From assembly GCA_002481545.1 (NCBI GenBank), contig DLEF01000007.1, forward strand, positions 1-64,000: 64,000 bases of DNA. Reading direction: 5' to 3'. Position numbers and translations under genes: made by a program. This document shows, in pieces, positions 6,029-14,665 of this stretch (within the stretch, counting starts at the first letter, position 1; every line of letters starts with the position of its first letter). The notes under the pieces were generated by a model that was given only the letters and a program-made list of their open reading frames with translations, had not been told where the DNA came from and searched no databases. Origin of the DNA: Cyanobacteria bacterium UBA7753. Its GTDB lineage: Bacteria > Cyanobacteriota > Vampirovibrionia > Gastranaerophilales > Gastranaerophilaceae.

Positions 6029-8599
6029 CTAAAATTTCTTCAAGTGAGCGTAGCTTGCATCCATAGCTTTTTTACCCATTTTCCCAAAATCAATGGTGTA
6101 CATTGTGCTGTCACCGATTTGGGTTACATCCAAGATATGCCCTATCCCTAATTTTTCGTGGAAAACACGCTCTCCGACATTGAAGAAATAATCAATCGGT
6201 GCGGATTTTTCCAGTGCTTTTTGTTTTTCCGCCTCTTGTTGTTTGGCTTTTTTGAGCCTTGCCTCTTCAAGTCTGCGTTTCATAGGGTTATTCTCTAAGA
6301 TAGCCTTAGTTCTTTCTTCATCACGTTTTCTGTTCTCTGCGGATTTTATCACAATAGCCCTTTGAGGAGTTCTGTTTGTGTGTATTCTCTGCGGGTTCCC
6401 CAGTTTCTTCGCGCCCGAAGATATAGTTCTTTCATTATCATAATATCCCGAGTGACGCTGCGGATTACCCAGTTTTTTAGCGCCTTTTGAGATTGTATTT
6501 GTACCCGAATATGATGAAGAATAACTGCCTCCGTCACTTCTTGATTTAATACTCTTAACGGCGTTAGAGAAGGTTCTGCCCGTTGCGTGTCCCGTAGACG
6601 CTACGGATTCTATGAGTTCATAAGGTATTTCGCTTATAAATCTGCTCGGGCTGTAATACTTATATTCACCCCACATCTGTCTGCGCTTTGCACTCGTGAT
6701 ATAGAGTTTTTCCTCCGCTCTTGTTACCCCTACGTACATCAGTCGGCGTTCTTCCTCAAGCCCCGTTTTGTCCATGGAACTTCTGCTGCTCGGGAATATA
6801 CCTTCATCGAGCCCCGCCATAAACACAATAGGGAACTCCAACCCTTTTGCCGAGTGCAATGTCATAAGGGTGACGGTATTAGATACCTCTTCCATATTAT
6901 CCAAATCGGATACCAAAGATACCTGTGATAAGAACTCACCCAAAATATTATCGGGTTCATCAGGCGTAAACTCGCTCGCAACGTTTACAAGCTCCTGCAG
7001 GTTCTCAATCCTCGATTGGTTCTCGGGAGTGTCCTCGGATTTCAATTCGTTTATATATCCCGTCTTTTCTAAGATAAGACTTAAAAACTCGTGCAAAGGA
7101 TATCTGTTTTGTACGGCTTGGAAATTCTCAATAAGTTTTACAAAATCCTGCAGTTTAACCTTCGTTCTCGGCTGGATATTTTCTTCCTCGTCAAGTCTCA
7201 ATATAGCCTGATAAAGGCTCAAATCATTTTCATCAGCGAATGTTTGCAGGTGTCTGATTGTTGTATCGCCGATTGAACGTCTCGGAACGTTTATAATACG
7301 TTTCAAACTCTGGGAATCGTTCGGATTATAAATAAGTTTCAGATACGCAATTGCATCTTTGATTTCTTTTCTGTCATAGAATTTCAGCCCGCCATAGATT
7401 TTATACGGAATGCCGAGTGATATGCAAGCTTCTTCTAAAGACCTTGATTGAGCGTTCGTCCTATATAGTATCGCGAATTGATTATAGTTTGCGGAAGTGG
7501 ATTTTATGGTGGAGGCTATAAAGTTAGCCTCATCAGCATCATCATCCGCCTCATAATAAGTAATCTTTTCTCCTTCGCCCTTATTGGAATACAAAACCTT
7601 ATCGACACGCTGTTCGTTGTTTTCAATGACAGCGTTTGCGGCATTCAGAATTTTTGCGGTAGAACGGTAGTTTTGTTCAAGTTTTACCAGTTTACAGTTT
7701 TTAAAATCGTGCTGAAAATTAAGAATAATTCTAAAATCAGCACCACGCCAACTGTAAATAGACTGGTCTACATCACCTACAACGCATAATGAGCGTTCTT
7801 CGGGAACATCCTCCAAATCGTTTGTATAGAGTGCATGCACAAGGCTGTATTGCGCAGGGTTTGTGTCCTGAAACTCATCAACAAGGATGTGTTTAAATCT
7901 GTTATAATACTTTTCTCTGACTTCGGGATTTTGCTCCAAAAGTTTTACGCACAACATCAACATATCGTCAAAATCTATCGCGTTATTGTTATTGAGTGCG
8001 CTTTCATACAGATCATAGATTTGAGAAATTCTCTGTGATTTAAAATCACGCGCAAATGTTGCAAATGTATACGCATCCTGCATTTTGTTCTTTGAATTTG
8101 AAATAGCGGATTTGACGTATTTAGGCTGATACATTTTTTCATCAAGATTTAATTTTTTGATAGCCTGTTTAATAACCGCCAAAGAATCCTGTTCATCATA
8201 AATGGTAAAGTTTTTGTCCAGTTTTTTGCCTGATTGGAACTGATATTTGTCTATATCCTGTCTTAAAATTCTTCCGCAGATACTGTGGAAAGTACCTACC
8301 CACATATATTTGACGACATGTTCGCCCAATATATTAGAAAGACGTTCTTTCATCTCTTTTGCAGCCTTGTTCGTAAACGTAACCGCGAGGATATTACGAG
8401 GATTTACGCCGTTTTCTATCATATAAGCTATACGGGTAGTCAAGACTTTTGTCTTTCCGCTACCTGCACCTGCCAAAATTAATAAAGGTCCTTTAGTTGT
8501 TTTTACCGCACTCAATTGTTCTTTATTGAGATTTTCTAAGATATTTTCCGTGCCCACTTCCCAAAATCCGTTTTTTGTGATATTATAAACAGCATACAC
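6029..8599 (-). CDS. pcrA: ATP-dependent 3'-5' DNA helicase PcrA/UvrD
   Basis: An 856-residue superfamily 1A helicase acting in DNA repair and in clearing stalled replication. Walker A AGAGSGKT is at 43-50; further motifs are TFTNKAAKEM, DEFQDTN, GDVDQSIYSWRGA, QNYRS, TLHSAKGLEF and the VGVTRAEEKLY box. The C-terminus (about 800-856) is the small Tudor-like PcrA tail (GERVFHEKLGIGHILDV). Between about 690 and 770 there is a linker with a duplicated phrase, TIS.GAKKLGNPQR, not typical of the family. The first 14 residues may be untranslated, as no SD precedes ATG 8599 and conserved sequence begins at ILENLNKEQ. It is divergent from the 8635 gene. Confidence 0.92.
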   Translation of the reverse strand: MYAVYNITKNGFWEVGTENILENLNKEQLSAVKTTKGPLLILAGAGSGKTKVLTTRIAYMIENGVNPRNILAVTFTNKAAKEMKERLSNILGEHVVKYMWVGTFHSICGRILRQDIDKYQFQSGKKLDKNFTIYDEQDSLAVIKQAIKKLNLDEKMYQPKYVKSAISNSKNKMQDAYTFATFARDFKSQRISQIYDLYESALNNNNAIDFDDMLMLCVKLLEQNPEVREKYYNRFKHILVDEFQDTNPAQYSLVHALYTNDLEDVPEERSLCVVGDVDQSIYSWRGADFRIILNFQHDFKNCKLVKLEQNYRSTAKILNAANAVIENNEQRVDKVLYSNKGEGEKITYYEADDDADEANFIASTIKSTSANYNQFAILYRTNAQSRSLEEACISLGIPYKIYGGLKFYDRKEIKDAIAYLKLIYNPNDSQSLKRIINVPRRSIGDTTIRHLQTFADENDLSLYQAILRLDEEENIQPRTKVKLQDFVKLIENFQAVQNRYPLHEFLSLILEKTGYINELKSEDTPENQSRIENLQELVNVASEFTPDEPDNILGEFLSQVSLVSDLDNMEEVSNTVTLMTLHSAKGLEFPIVFMAGLDEGIFPSSRSSMDKTGLEEERRLMYVGVTRAEEKLYITSAKRRQMWGEYKYYSPSRFISEIPYELIESVASTGHATGRTFSNAVKSIKSRSDGGSYSSSYSGTNTISKGAKKLGNPQRHSGYYDNERTISSGAKKLGNPQRIHTNRTPQRAIVIKSAENRKRDEERTKAILENNPMKRRLEEARLKKAKQQEAEKQKALEKSAPIDYFFNVGERVFHEKLGIGHILDVTQIGDSTMYTIDFGKMGKKAMDASYAHLKKF

Positions 8600-8634
8600 G
8601 AAAAGTACAGATAATGCAATTAGAAGGTGAAGGA

Positions 8635-9222
8635 ATGACAGATATTATAAATATGGCAGATAATAATGAGGCACAACAACAAGGTTCAATCATGGTGCCT
8701 ATAGATGATGATAAACCGGTTTCTACAGACGGTTCTCCGGATACGGTTGATGAACTCTCTATGGAATTGGCGACAATCAAGCAATCTGCCAAGAGAATAG
8801 CTATCATCGGTTCACGTAATTTGGCGATTACTCACCAACAAATGATTGAAACTTTAACAACGGCACTCGTTATGCAAGGTAATATCATCATTACATCAGG
8901 CGGTTCATACGGTACAAACGCAGCCGCTATCAGAGGTGCAATGAAATCTAACCCTGAAAAATTGAAGGTTATCTTACCTCAAACAATCGGACAACAGCCG
9001 AGTGACGTACAAAACCAACTTATCGGAGTTCCTAATATCATTGAACACGCAGACCGCGCAATGATGACTTTGGCTGACGCATCAAGAGTGTGTAACAGAG
9101 AAATCATTGACGACTGCAACCAATTGATTTGTTTCTTGTCTCACACGAGTAAAACACTTCAAACTGCAGTAGAATATGCGGAAGAAACTCATAAAGTTGT
9201 CACTATCTTCTATTTAGATTAG
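8635..9222 (+). CDS. DprA/SMF-like Rossmann-fold protein
   Basis: A 195-residue protein from the preferred ATG 8635 (SD GAAGG seven bases upstream; an in-frame ATG at 8614 lacks an SD). After a polar, acidic N-terminus (1-45) comes a Rossmann-type domain resembling the DNA-processing protein A core: IAIIGSRN, then ITSGGSYGTNAAAIRGA, a loop with ILPQ, and a terminal VVTIFYLD strand. It is much shorter than full DprA and lacks the usual helix-hairpin-helix and winged-helix parts. A role as a single-stranded-DNA or nucleotide-binding relative of DprA is plausible but not shown. LOG-family proteins share the fold and are the main alternative. Confidence 0.65.
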   Translation: MTDIINMADNNEAQQQGSIMVPIDDDKPVSTDGSPDTVDELSMELATIKQSAKRIAIIGSRNLAITHQQMIETLTTALVMQGNIIITSGGSYGTNAAAIRGAMKSNPEKLKVILPQTIGQQPSDVQNQLIGVPNIIEHADRAMMTLADASRVCNREIIDDCNQLICFLSHTSKTLQTAVEYAEETHKVVTIFYLD

Positions 9223-9280
9223 TTTTCGGCTTTATGTTTTTTATTTAGTATTCACAAATCATTATTGTTAGGAAGTCATT

Positions 9281-10456
9281 ATGGGTAATAACAAAATAAA
9301 GCAATTAACAGGCAAAAACAGAACTGAATTTGAGACGGTTGCAAAAGAAATCATTGATAATGCGGACGTCGATTTATTCAAAGAGCTTGTTTCTCAAGAC
9401 GATTTTTTGTTTGACTTCATAAAAAACAATGTTTCGCAAAGACTGGAAAAAGCTTGCAATCAGTCTAACTATAAGAATTTATTGAAGTTTTTGGATGTAT
9501 ATTCTCCGTCGTATGAAGATTTTATATCTTCAACCCTTGCACAATTCGGGGACGACGAAGTAACCGATATCATGTTGGATAAACTCAAAAACGGAACGTT
9601 ATCCGAAAAGATTTATGCGGCAGGATATTTTTCATACAAAAATGACGCTCGCGCACTAAAGCTATTGAACGAATACGCATTCTGCGATGAATCGTCTTTA
9701 TCCGAAAACTGCGCAAGAGCACTCGCAAAAGTCGGAAATGAAGAAGCTTTCAATACAGCGATAAAAATGCTTGAATCAGATGATGATTTTGAACAAATGA
9801 TTGCGGCAAACTTCCTTGTAGCATACGGCGATAAAAGAGCGTTAAAACCGTTGTTCAAGGCAATGAAACAATCCAAGATGTCAGAGAATATCGCGGAATT
9901 AATCCCGTATTTGGCACCGCTCCCTGAAATGCTCGGAACGGAATATAACGATGATGCAATTCTTACTTATTGCTACATTGTAAACGGGCTTGTAGAACTT
10001 ATACCTGTATCACAGATTATAGGTTTCCGTCTGTATGAGTTTACGGAAAAACTGATTAAGGGCTCCCCGTCAGGCGCATCTGCAGTAGCATTGTTTATTG
10101 CAAAAGAAAAATTCAATATGATAACAGAGAATGAAGAGTATCTGTTTGACGAAGATAAGAATACCAAAAACGAAGTTAACGATATCAAATTGTTATTGCA
10201 CGATACGGATTTAACACCTTTGATATCCTTCCTGTATGAAGAATTGTATGAAGAAAGCGACTTTATATTCTTTGTACTGGATATAATCAGAGATGAGGCA
10301 AGCCTTGTATCACTTTTGAGCGGGAAAAATCAAACCGTAATACTGAAAGTTATGGAAATCTTAAAAGGACAAGGACTTTTAAAAGACGAATACAAGCAAA
10401 TGGCACTGTCCAACATAAGCGACGAAAACATCAAGGAAGTCGCTTTAGCGATATAA
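9281..10456 (+). CDS. HEAT-repeat protein
   Basis: A 391-residue, all-helical, acidic soluble protein. Units of about 30 residues at roughly 85-200 (DKLKNGTLSEKIYAAGYFSYKND, ALAKVGNEEAFNTAIKMLESDDD, ANFLVAYGDKRALKPLFKAM) fit HEAT/PBS-lyase-like repeats. The second half is helical with a less regular pattern. Such solenoids are protein-binding scaffolds; the partner is unknown. SD AGGAAG precedes the ATG. The spacing to the upstream DprA-like gene is 58 bases, so it may be cotranscribed. Confidence 0.65.
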   Translation: MGNNKIKQLTGKNRTEFETVAKEIIDNADVDLFKELVSQDDFLFDFIKNNVSQRLEKACNQSNYKNLLKFLDVYSPSYEDFISSTLAQFGDDEVTDIMLDKLKNGTLSEKIYAAGYFSYKNDARALKLLNEYAFCDESSLSENCARALAKVGNEEAFNTAIKMLESDDDFEQMIAANFLVAYGDKRALKPLFKAMKQSKMSENIAELIPYLAPLPEMLGTEYNDDAILTYCYIVNGLVELIPVSQIIGFRLYEFTEKLIKGSPSGASAVALFIAKEKFNMITENEEYLFDEDKNTKNEVNDIKLLLHDTDLTPLISFLYEELYEESDFIFFVLDIIRDEASLVSLLSGKNQTVILKVMEILKGQGLLKDEYKQMALSNISDENIKEVALAI

Positions 10457-10473
10457 TTGGCAACTTATTTATT

Positions 10474-10626
10474 AGATTCTTCACTGACATCCGAACGGTT
10501 TAGCCCTGCAAATTCAATTTATAGCTCAGAATAACAATAAACATGCAAGTTCATAAGTCGAGACGCTGTAAGTCTTTTCGTTACTGTCATTCTGAGTACA
10601 TGCGACACCGGCAAGTGCGAAGAATC
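10474..10626. repeat. Degenerate copy of the TGTCATTCTGAG palindromic repeat
   Basis: A decayed right half (agattcttcactga...agctcagaataacaataa, 10474-10537) is followed by a left half (actgtcattctgagtacatgc...gcgaagaatct, 10575-10626). These are the two arms of the element found intact at 25310-26043. A separate short palindrome GGTGCGGT/ACCGCACC follows at about 10659-10678. No gene is seen in 10457-10706. Confidence 0.6.
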
Positions 10627-10706
10627 TCAAAATAATTTTGTCCATTCTTAAATATCGCTGGTGCGGTAGTGACCGCACCCTACTTTACTAACAATATTAT
10701 GCGGTT

Positions 10707-11297
10707 TTATTGGCTTTTGCCACGCAGCTGTATCGGGGATTTTCCGCCGAATTTGTTTCTGACTTTTATTGCACCCCAAGCCCTGTACATGCCGTTTTCA
10801 TATGTAATGAGATAATATCCGCCCTCTGTTACGTACTCAATCTCCGCGTTCATATAGGTGTACTCTTCGGGCGGAGTGATAGCGTCTTCCGCGTATTTCT
10901 TCCTTAAAATTTCCTGAACTTTTTGTTCATATCTGACCTTACGTCTTTTGAAAACTTTTCGGTTTCTTTGATCCATCGGCTCCTGCTGACGCTCAACTTC
11001 TGCCTGATTTTGGGCGAGTTTGAATACAGGTATAACCGCAATGAGTTTGTGTGACTCTATCAACAGCAAAAATTCTTTGTTATCGGACAGAGCAAGCTCG
11101 TACATGCCAGGGGCTATATAGTTGCCCTGATAGTCATAGATATAATCCGCAATCCTCAAAACGGGCTCTTTCAAAGTCGAATGCTGATACCTGACAAGTG
11201 CGTCCTGCCCTTCCGTCAGACCTGACGGAATCCTCGGATATAAAAGAGTTTCATCTATTACTTTATAATTAGGAGGCAAATCGCCGTCGATTAACAT
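10707..11297 (-). CDS. Hypothetical protein downstream of rnpA
   Basis: A 196-residue soluble protein I do not recognise. The N-terminal part (1-95) is beta-rich (PGMYELALSDNKEFLLLIESHKLIAVIPVFKLA). A charged helical linker (about 100-145, EVERQQEPMDQRNRKVFKRRKVRYEQKVQEI) leads to a second beta part ending in a basic tail (KVRNKFGGKSPIQLRGKSQ). No signal peptide or membrane helix is visible. It begins one base after the rnpA stop codon and so is the last gene of a ricT-rnpA-linked transcript. A link to RNA metabolism or envelope assembly would be speculation. Confidence 0.6.
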   Translation of the reverse strand: MLIDGDLPPNYKVIDETLLYPRIPSGLTEGQDALVRYQHSTLKEPVLRIADYIYDYQGNYIAPGMYELALSDNKEFLLLIESHKLIAVIPVFKLAQNQAEVERQQEPMDQRNRKVFKRRKVRYEQKVQEILRKKYAEDAITPPEEYTYMNAEIEYVTEGGYYLITYENGMYRAWGAIKVRNKFGGKSPIQLRGKSQ

Positions 11298-11298
11298 T

Positions 11299-11649
11299 TT
11301 AAGAAATCCTTTCGATTAGTTTTTTTACGGATTTATCAATTTCTTTAAAGTCTTTGCCGAGTGCTGCCGTGTGTGCGGTAAAGATTAGTGACATATACTT
11401 ATTTAATGATGTATTGTTCTCTTTCAAGTATAATCTTACACTTTCGCGCATTAGACGTTTCAATCGGTTACGTTTTACGGCGCGTTTGTGTGTCTTTTTA
11501 CTGACCACAAAACCGATTTTGACGGGTTTATCAGTCTTATTTTCTTTACCGATATTTAAAGTTATTCCGCCCGAATGGCAAAAATTCTTTGTTTTATATG
11601 TAGCGATAAAAGCATATTTATTTTTTAAACGATTTATTTTCTTTAACAT
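11299..11649 (-). CDS. rnpA: Ribonuclease P protein component
   Basis: A 116-residue basic protein that helps the RNase P RNA cut 5' leaders from pre-tRNA. The family signature is clear: KIGFVVSKKTHKRAVKRNR followed by LKRLMRESVR. The length is typical. The usual upstream partner rpmH is not present; instead a ricT-like gene lies 31 bases upstream on the same strand and an unknown gene follows after one base. The rpmH-rnpA pairing common in bacteria is therefore broken here. Confidence 0.93.
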   Translation of the reverse strand: MLKKINRLKNKYAFIATYKTKNFCHSGGITLNIGKENKTDKPVKIGFVVSKKTHKRAVKRNRLKRLMRESVRLYLKENNTSLNKYMSLIFTAHTAALGKDFKEIDKSVKKLIERIS

Positions 11650-11680
11650 TTTAATCCCGCCAAGTCAGTATTAAATAATA

Positions 11681-12607
11681 CTAAACGTTACCCGTTGAAG
11701 AGTTTCTGTCGTCTTCAAGCTGTTTCAATTGCTTCATATCGACTTTTTCATCCTGTGAATAATGAGAAACAGGCAAATCAATATCAATATTTACATCAGC
11801 ATCAACCATTTCAACATCTTTTTTGTCATATTCGTGGATTTTGCCGTCTTCCAGTTTTACGGCAACCGTTCCGGTCAAGAACTTGATATAACATACTCTG
11901 CCAAGTCCGTCAGTTGTCATTACGGAGGAGCCTATCGGAGGCATACCCTTCGCGGCATTGATATAGTTTGAATATTCATAAGTCAGACAGCACAAAAGAC
12001 GTCCGCATGTGCCCGAAATCTTTGTCGGAGATATTGGCATACCCTGATCTCTTGCGAGTTTAACGTTTATCGGCTCAAACTTACGTTTAAAAGTATTACA
12101 GCAGAACGGCTGTCCGCAAGGTCCTGCTCCCTCCATTATAGAGGTTTCGTCACGGACACCTATATGTCTTAAATCGATTCTTACACGTCTGAATGTCTGG
12201 GTTAAATCCTTCAAAAGTTCTCTGAAATCGACTCTCTCAGGCGCCGTATAATAAAACGTGATTTTGCGTCTGTCAAAAGTAATACGGCATTGAGTAAGGT
12301 TCATATTGAGTTTGTGTTTTCCTACCAATGCTTTACACTTGAAGAACGCCTCAACTTCTTCTTTTTTTATGTCCTCTAAGGTCTGCAAATCTCTTTGTGA
12401 CATAACTCTGACAAAATCAAACGGTTTAGGTTTAGCCTTCGATTTTTCCCAAATTTTGGAAATTTCATGGTTCACAAGCACAACCTTCAAGGCTTCTTCT
12501 CCCTTTTCGGTGCGCGCAAGTATCATTTGACCATGTTCCAATTTTATATTGTCGGGAACATTCAAAGGATTAAAACTATTCTTTAAATAATAAACCGCAT
12601 ACTTCAT
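11681..12607 (-). CDS. ricT: PSP1-domain protein (RicT/YaaT family)
   Basis: A 308-residue protein of the PSP1 C-terminal-domain family. The paired cysteine motifs are present: CGQPFCC and, about 35 residues later, CGRLLCC. In Bacillus the homolog RicT joins RicA and RicF in an Fe-S complex that stimulates mRNA maturation by RNase Y; the cysteines seen here are the expected cluster ligands. The last 40 residues are acidic and variable. The promoter is unusually close: its -10 (12615-12620) lies seven bases from the ATG, suggesting a leaderless message. rnpA follows on the same strand, giving an RNA-processing pair. Confidence 0.85.
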   Translation of the reverse strand: MKYAVYYLKNSFNPLNVPDNIKLEHGQMILARTEKGEEALKVVLVNHEISKIWEKSKAKPKPFDFVRVMSQRDLQTLEDIKKEEVEAFFKCKALVGKHKLNMNLTQCRITFDRRKITFYYTAPERVDFRELLKDLTQTFRRVRIDLRHIGVRDETSIMEGAGPCGQPFCCNTFKRKFEPINVKLARDQGMPISPTKISGTCGRLLCCLTYEYSNYINAAKGMPPIGSSVMTTDGLGRVCYIKFLTGTVAVKLEDGKIHEYDKKDVEMVDADVNIDIDLPVSHYSQDEKVDMKQLKQLEDDRNSSTGNV

Positions 12608-12614
12608 CTCAACT

Positions 12615-12643
12615 ATTATACTCTAATTTGCCCGCTGTGTCAT
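12615..12643 (-). promoter_or_regulatory. Leaderless-type promoter of ricT
   Basis: On the minus strand there is ATGACA (plus TGTCAT 12638-12643), a 17-base spacer and TATAAT (plus ATTATA 12615-12620), followed by seven bases and then ATG at 12607. No SD fits in the gap. Confidence 0.65.
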
Positions 12644-12681
12644 CTTTTGTTTTTATCATATAAAACCCGATATCATTCTTA

Positions 12682-13956
12682 TTATATTTTTTCAAAGAAT
12701 TTAAGGATTTTATCAATAATTGAAGGCGGATTTACCAACAATTGAGATGCTCTGTCGTAATTTTCCATTACATAAGGATATCTCGGATCAATCTCTTTTA
12801 ATCTGTCCATATAATCCATCATAATTACATAGTTTCCGATGCTTTCATTAAACTCGGCAAGTTTTTGCAATGCTCTTTTGTTCTTAGGATCTAAGTCTAG
12901 TAGTTTTTCGTAAAACTCGATTGATCTGTTTTTATCGGTCTTATCAAGTGTTTCCGCAATGATTTTTACAACATCAATATTCTTTTCATCAATCTGATGT
13001 GCAATCATATATTCATTCATTGCGACATCACTATCACCTTTCAGGCTGTTATATTTTGCCCAGTTTAAGTGTTCGTTGAGTTCGTCACCCTTCTTCTCAT
13101 AAATAAGCGCTCTCATCTGATAAATCAATGGAGAATTAGGCGCGTATTTCGCAAACTCATCCACTTTTTCCATTGCTGTATCAAGCTCACCCGTTTGGTA
13201 ATAATACTGTGCAATCAATGTGCAATAAGTCGGGTTTTTCTTATATTTATCATGCACTGACTCCAAAAGCTCAATAGCTTCTTCATTTCTGTCCAATTCC
13301 ATTAAACTTCTTGCCTTCAATAAATCGTCATGCGTAAGCTCTAATGCCTTTTGCGGATTGTTTGTCTTAGAATAATACTTTGCAAGAGGTTCATCCAAAC
13401 CTTCAAATCCGTTGTCTTTTGCCCTTTGTAATATTTCAACCGCACTTTCCGTAAAACCTGTTTTGTCATAAAGGTTAGCCAGTTTTAAATAAGTCTCTGA
13501 CGTAGCCTCATCAGTATCGGATATTTTCAAATATTCATCGATTGCCTGATTATATTTGCCTGCCTGTTCATAAAGATTGGCTAACAAATATCTTGTATGA
13601 GCGGTTTTGTCGTCGTTTTCACCGTGCGCAATAGCCTTTTTAAAATCGTTCATTGCAAAATCAAACTGTTGTTCAAGAACATGTTTTTGCCCTCTTGATA
13701 AATAGTACATAAACTTATCATTATTCTCAAAACAAATATCCATCAATTGTTCATAAGCAACTATATTGTTAGGATCAAGTGACACCATGGATTTATAATA
13801 TTCTTCTGCCTCGTCTTTTTTGTCCAAAATCGTTGCAAGGTGCCCCAGTTTTTGGAACAGCTGCGAACTCTTTTTACCGGAATCAAGCATCTTTTTATAT
13901 TCTTCATAAGCTTGTTCGTATTGTTCCTGTTGCTCATATTGTTCTGCAAGTGTCAT
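12682..13956 (-). CDS. Tetratricopeptide-repeat protein
   Basis: A 424-residue soluble protein made almost wholly of TPR helices. About ten 34-residue units are recognisable, for example EEYYKSMVSLDPNNIVAYEQ, KYNQAIDEYLKISDTDEATSE and RALQKLAEFNESIGNYVIM. There is no signal peptide. The C-terminus (PSIIDKILKFFEKI) is a short amphipathic helix. TPR superhelices mediate protein-protein contacts; the partner is unknown. It is transcribed in the same direction as ricT, 74 bases upstream of it, but ricT has its own promoter in the gap. Confidence 0.85.
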   Translation of the reverse strand: MTLAEQYEQQEQYEQAYEEYKKMLDSGKKSSQLFQKLGHLATILDKKDEAEEYYKSMVSLDPNNIVAYEQLMDICFENNDKFMYYLSRGQKHVLEQQFDFAMNDFKKAIAHGENDDKTAHTRYLLANLYEQAGKYNQAIDEYLKISDTDEATSETYLKLANLYDKTGFTESAVEILQRAKDNGFEGLDEPLAKYYSKTNNPQKALELTHDDLLKARSLMELDRNEEAIELLESVHDKYKKNPTYCTLIAQYYYQTGELDTAMEKVDEFAKYAPNSPLIYQMRALIYEKKGDELNEHLNWAKYNSLKGDSDVAMNEYMIAHQIDEKNIDVVKIIAETLDKTDKNRSIEFYEKLLDLDPKNKRALQKLAEFNESIGNYVIMMDYMDRLKEIDPRYPYVMENYDRASQLLVNPPSIIDKILKFFEKI

Positions 13957-14032
13957 ATTTTTCCCCTTTATAATCTTGTATTAAATTTCTTTTATTGGTG
14001 AAGGTGGTTCCTAAAAATTTGCCCCTGTCGCC

Positions 14033-14590
14033 CTAATTATATTTGTTTTGCGTCTTTGTTATTCCGTTTTCGAAACAGTAGAACACTGCCTCCTCCGCTC
14101 TTGAGAGCGTCTCTTTTAATTTTTCAAGGCTTTCTTTGTCAAAGTTTTGTAAAACAAAGACTTCCGCAGGTATCGGAGGTTGAGGGCCTATACCGATTTT
14201 TAATCTCATAAAATCTTTTGAACCTAAGTGTTTTATGATTGATTTTATCCCGTTGTGACCGCCGTCGGAGCCTGTCGGACGGAATCTCATTCTGCCGAGG
14301 TCGAGTGATAAATCGTCATAGACAATAATCATATCTTTTGGGTCTATTTTATAATAATCTATGACTGCGCGCATAGCCTCACCGGACAGGTTCATATAGG
14401 TAGTAGGCTTTACGAGCATATAATCTTCCCCGTCTTTATAGAACTTTGTTATAAGCGATTTTAGTTTTGTATTTTCTCTAAACTCTGCCCCGTTATCAAG
14501 TGCAATTTTATCAACAAGCATAAATCCCGTATTATGCCTTGTGAAAACATATTTTGCGCCTACATTCCCGAGTCCGATTATTAGTTTCAT
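14033..14590 (-). CDS. pth: Peptidyl-tRNA hydrolase
   Basis: A 185-residue enzyme that frees tRNA from prematurely released peptidyl-tRNA. Motifs visible are the N-terminal GLGN..A.Y..TRHN.G with catalytic His19, KPTTYMNLSG, YDDLSLDLG with the catalytic Asp near 92, and RPTGSDGGHNGIKSI. Length and layout are typical. An SD GGGGG precedes ATG 14590, and a TATAAT-like box lies about 25 bases upstream. It stands alone between the TPR gene and the large helicase gene, all on the minus strand. Confidence 0.95.
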   Translation of the reverse strand: MKLIIGLGNVGAKYVFTRHNTGFMLVDKIALDNGAEFRENTKLKSLITKFYKDGEDYMLVKPTTYMNLSGEAMRAVIDYYKIDPKDMIIVYDDLSLDLGRMRFRPTGSDGGHNGIKSIIKHLGSKDFMRLKIGIGPQPPIPAEVFVLQNFDKESLEKLKETLSRAEEAVFYCFENGITKTQNKYN

Positions 14591-14665
14591 TTATCCCCCG
14601 ATTATCTTGTTTTTATTATAACACGAGCATAGAAGGGATAAAGCAAGTATTTTTACCGTTTTATA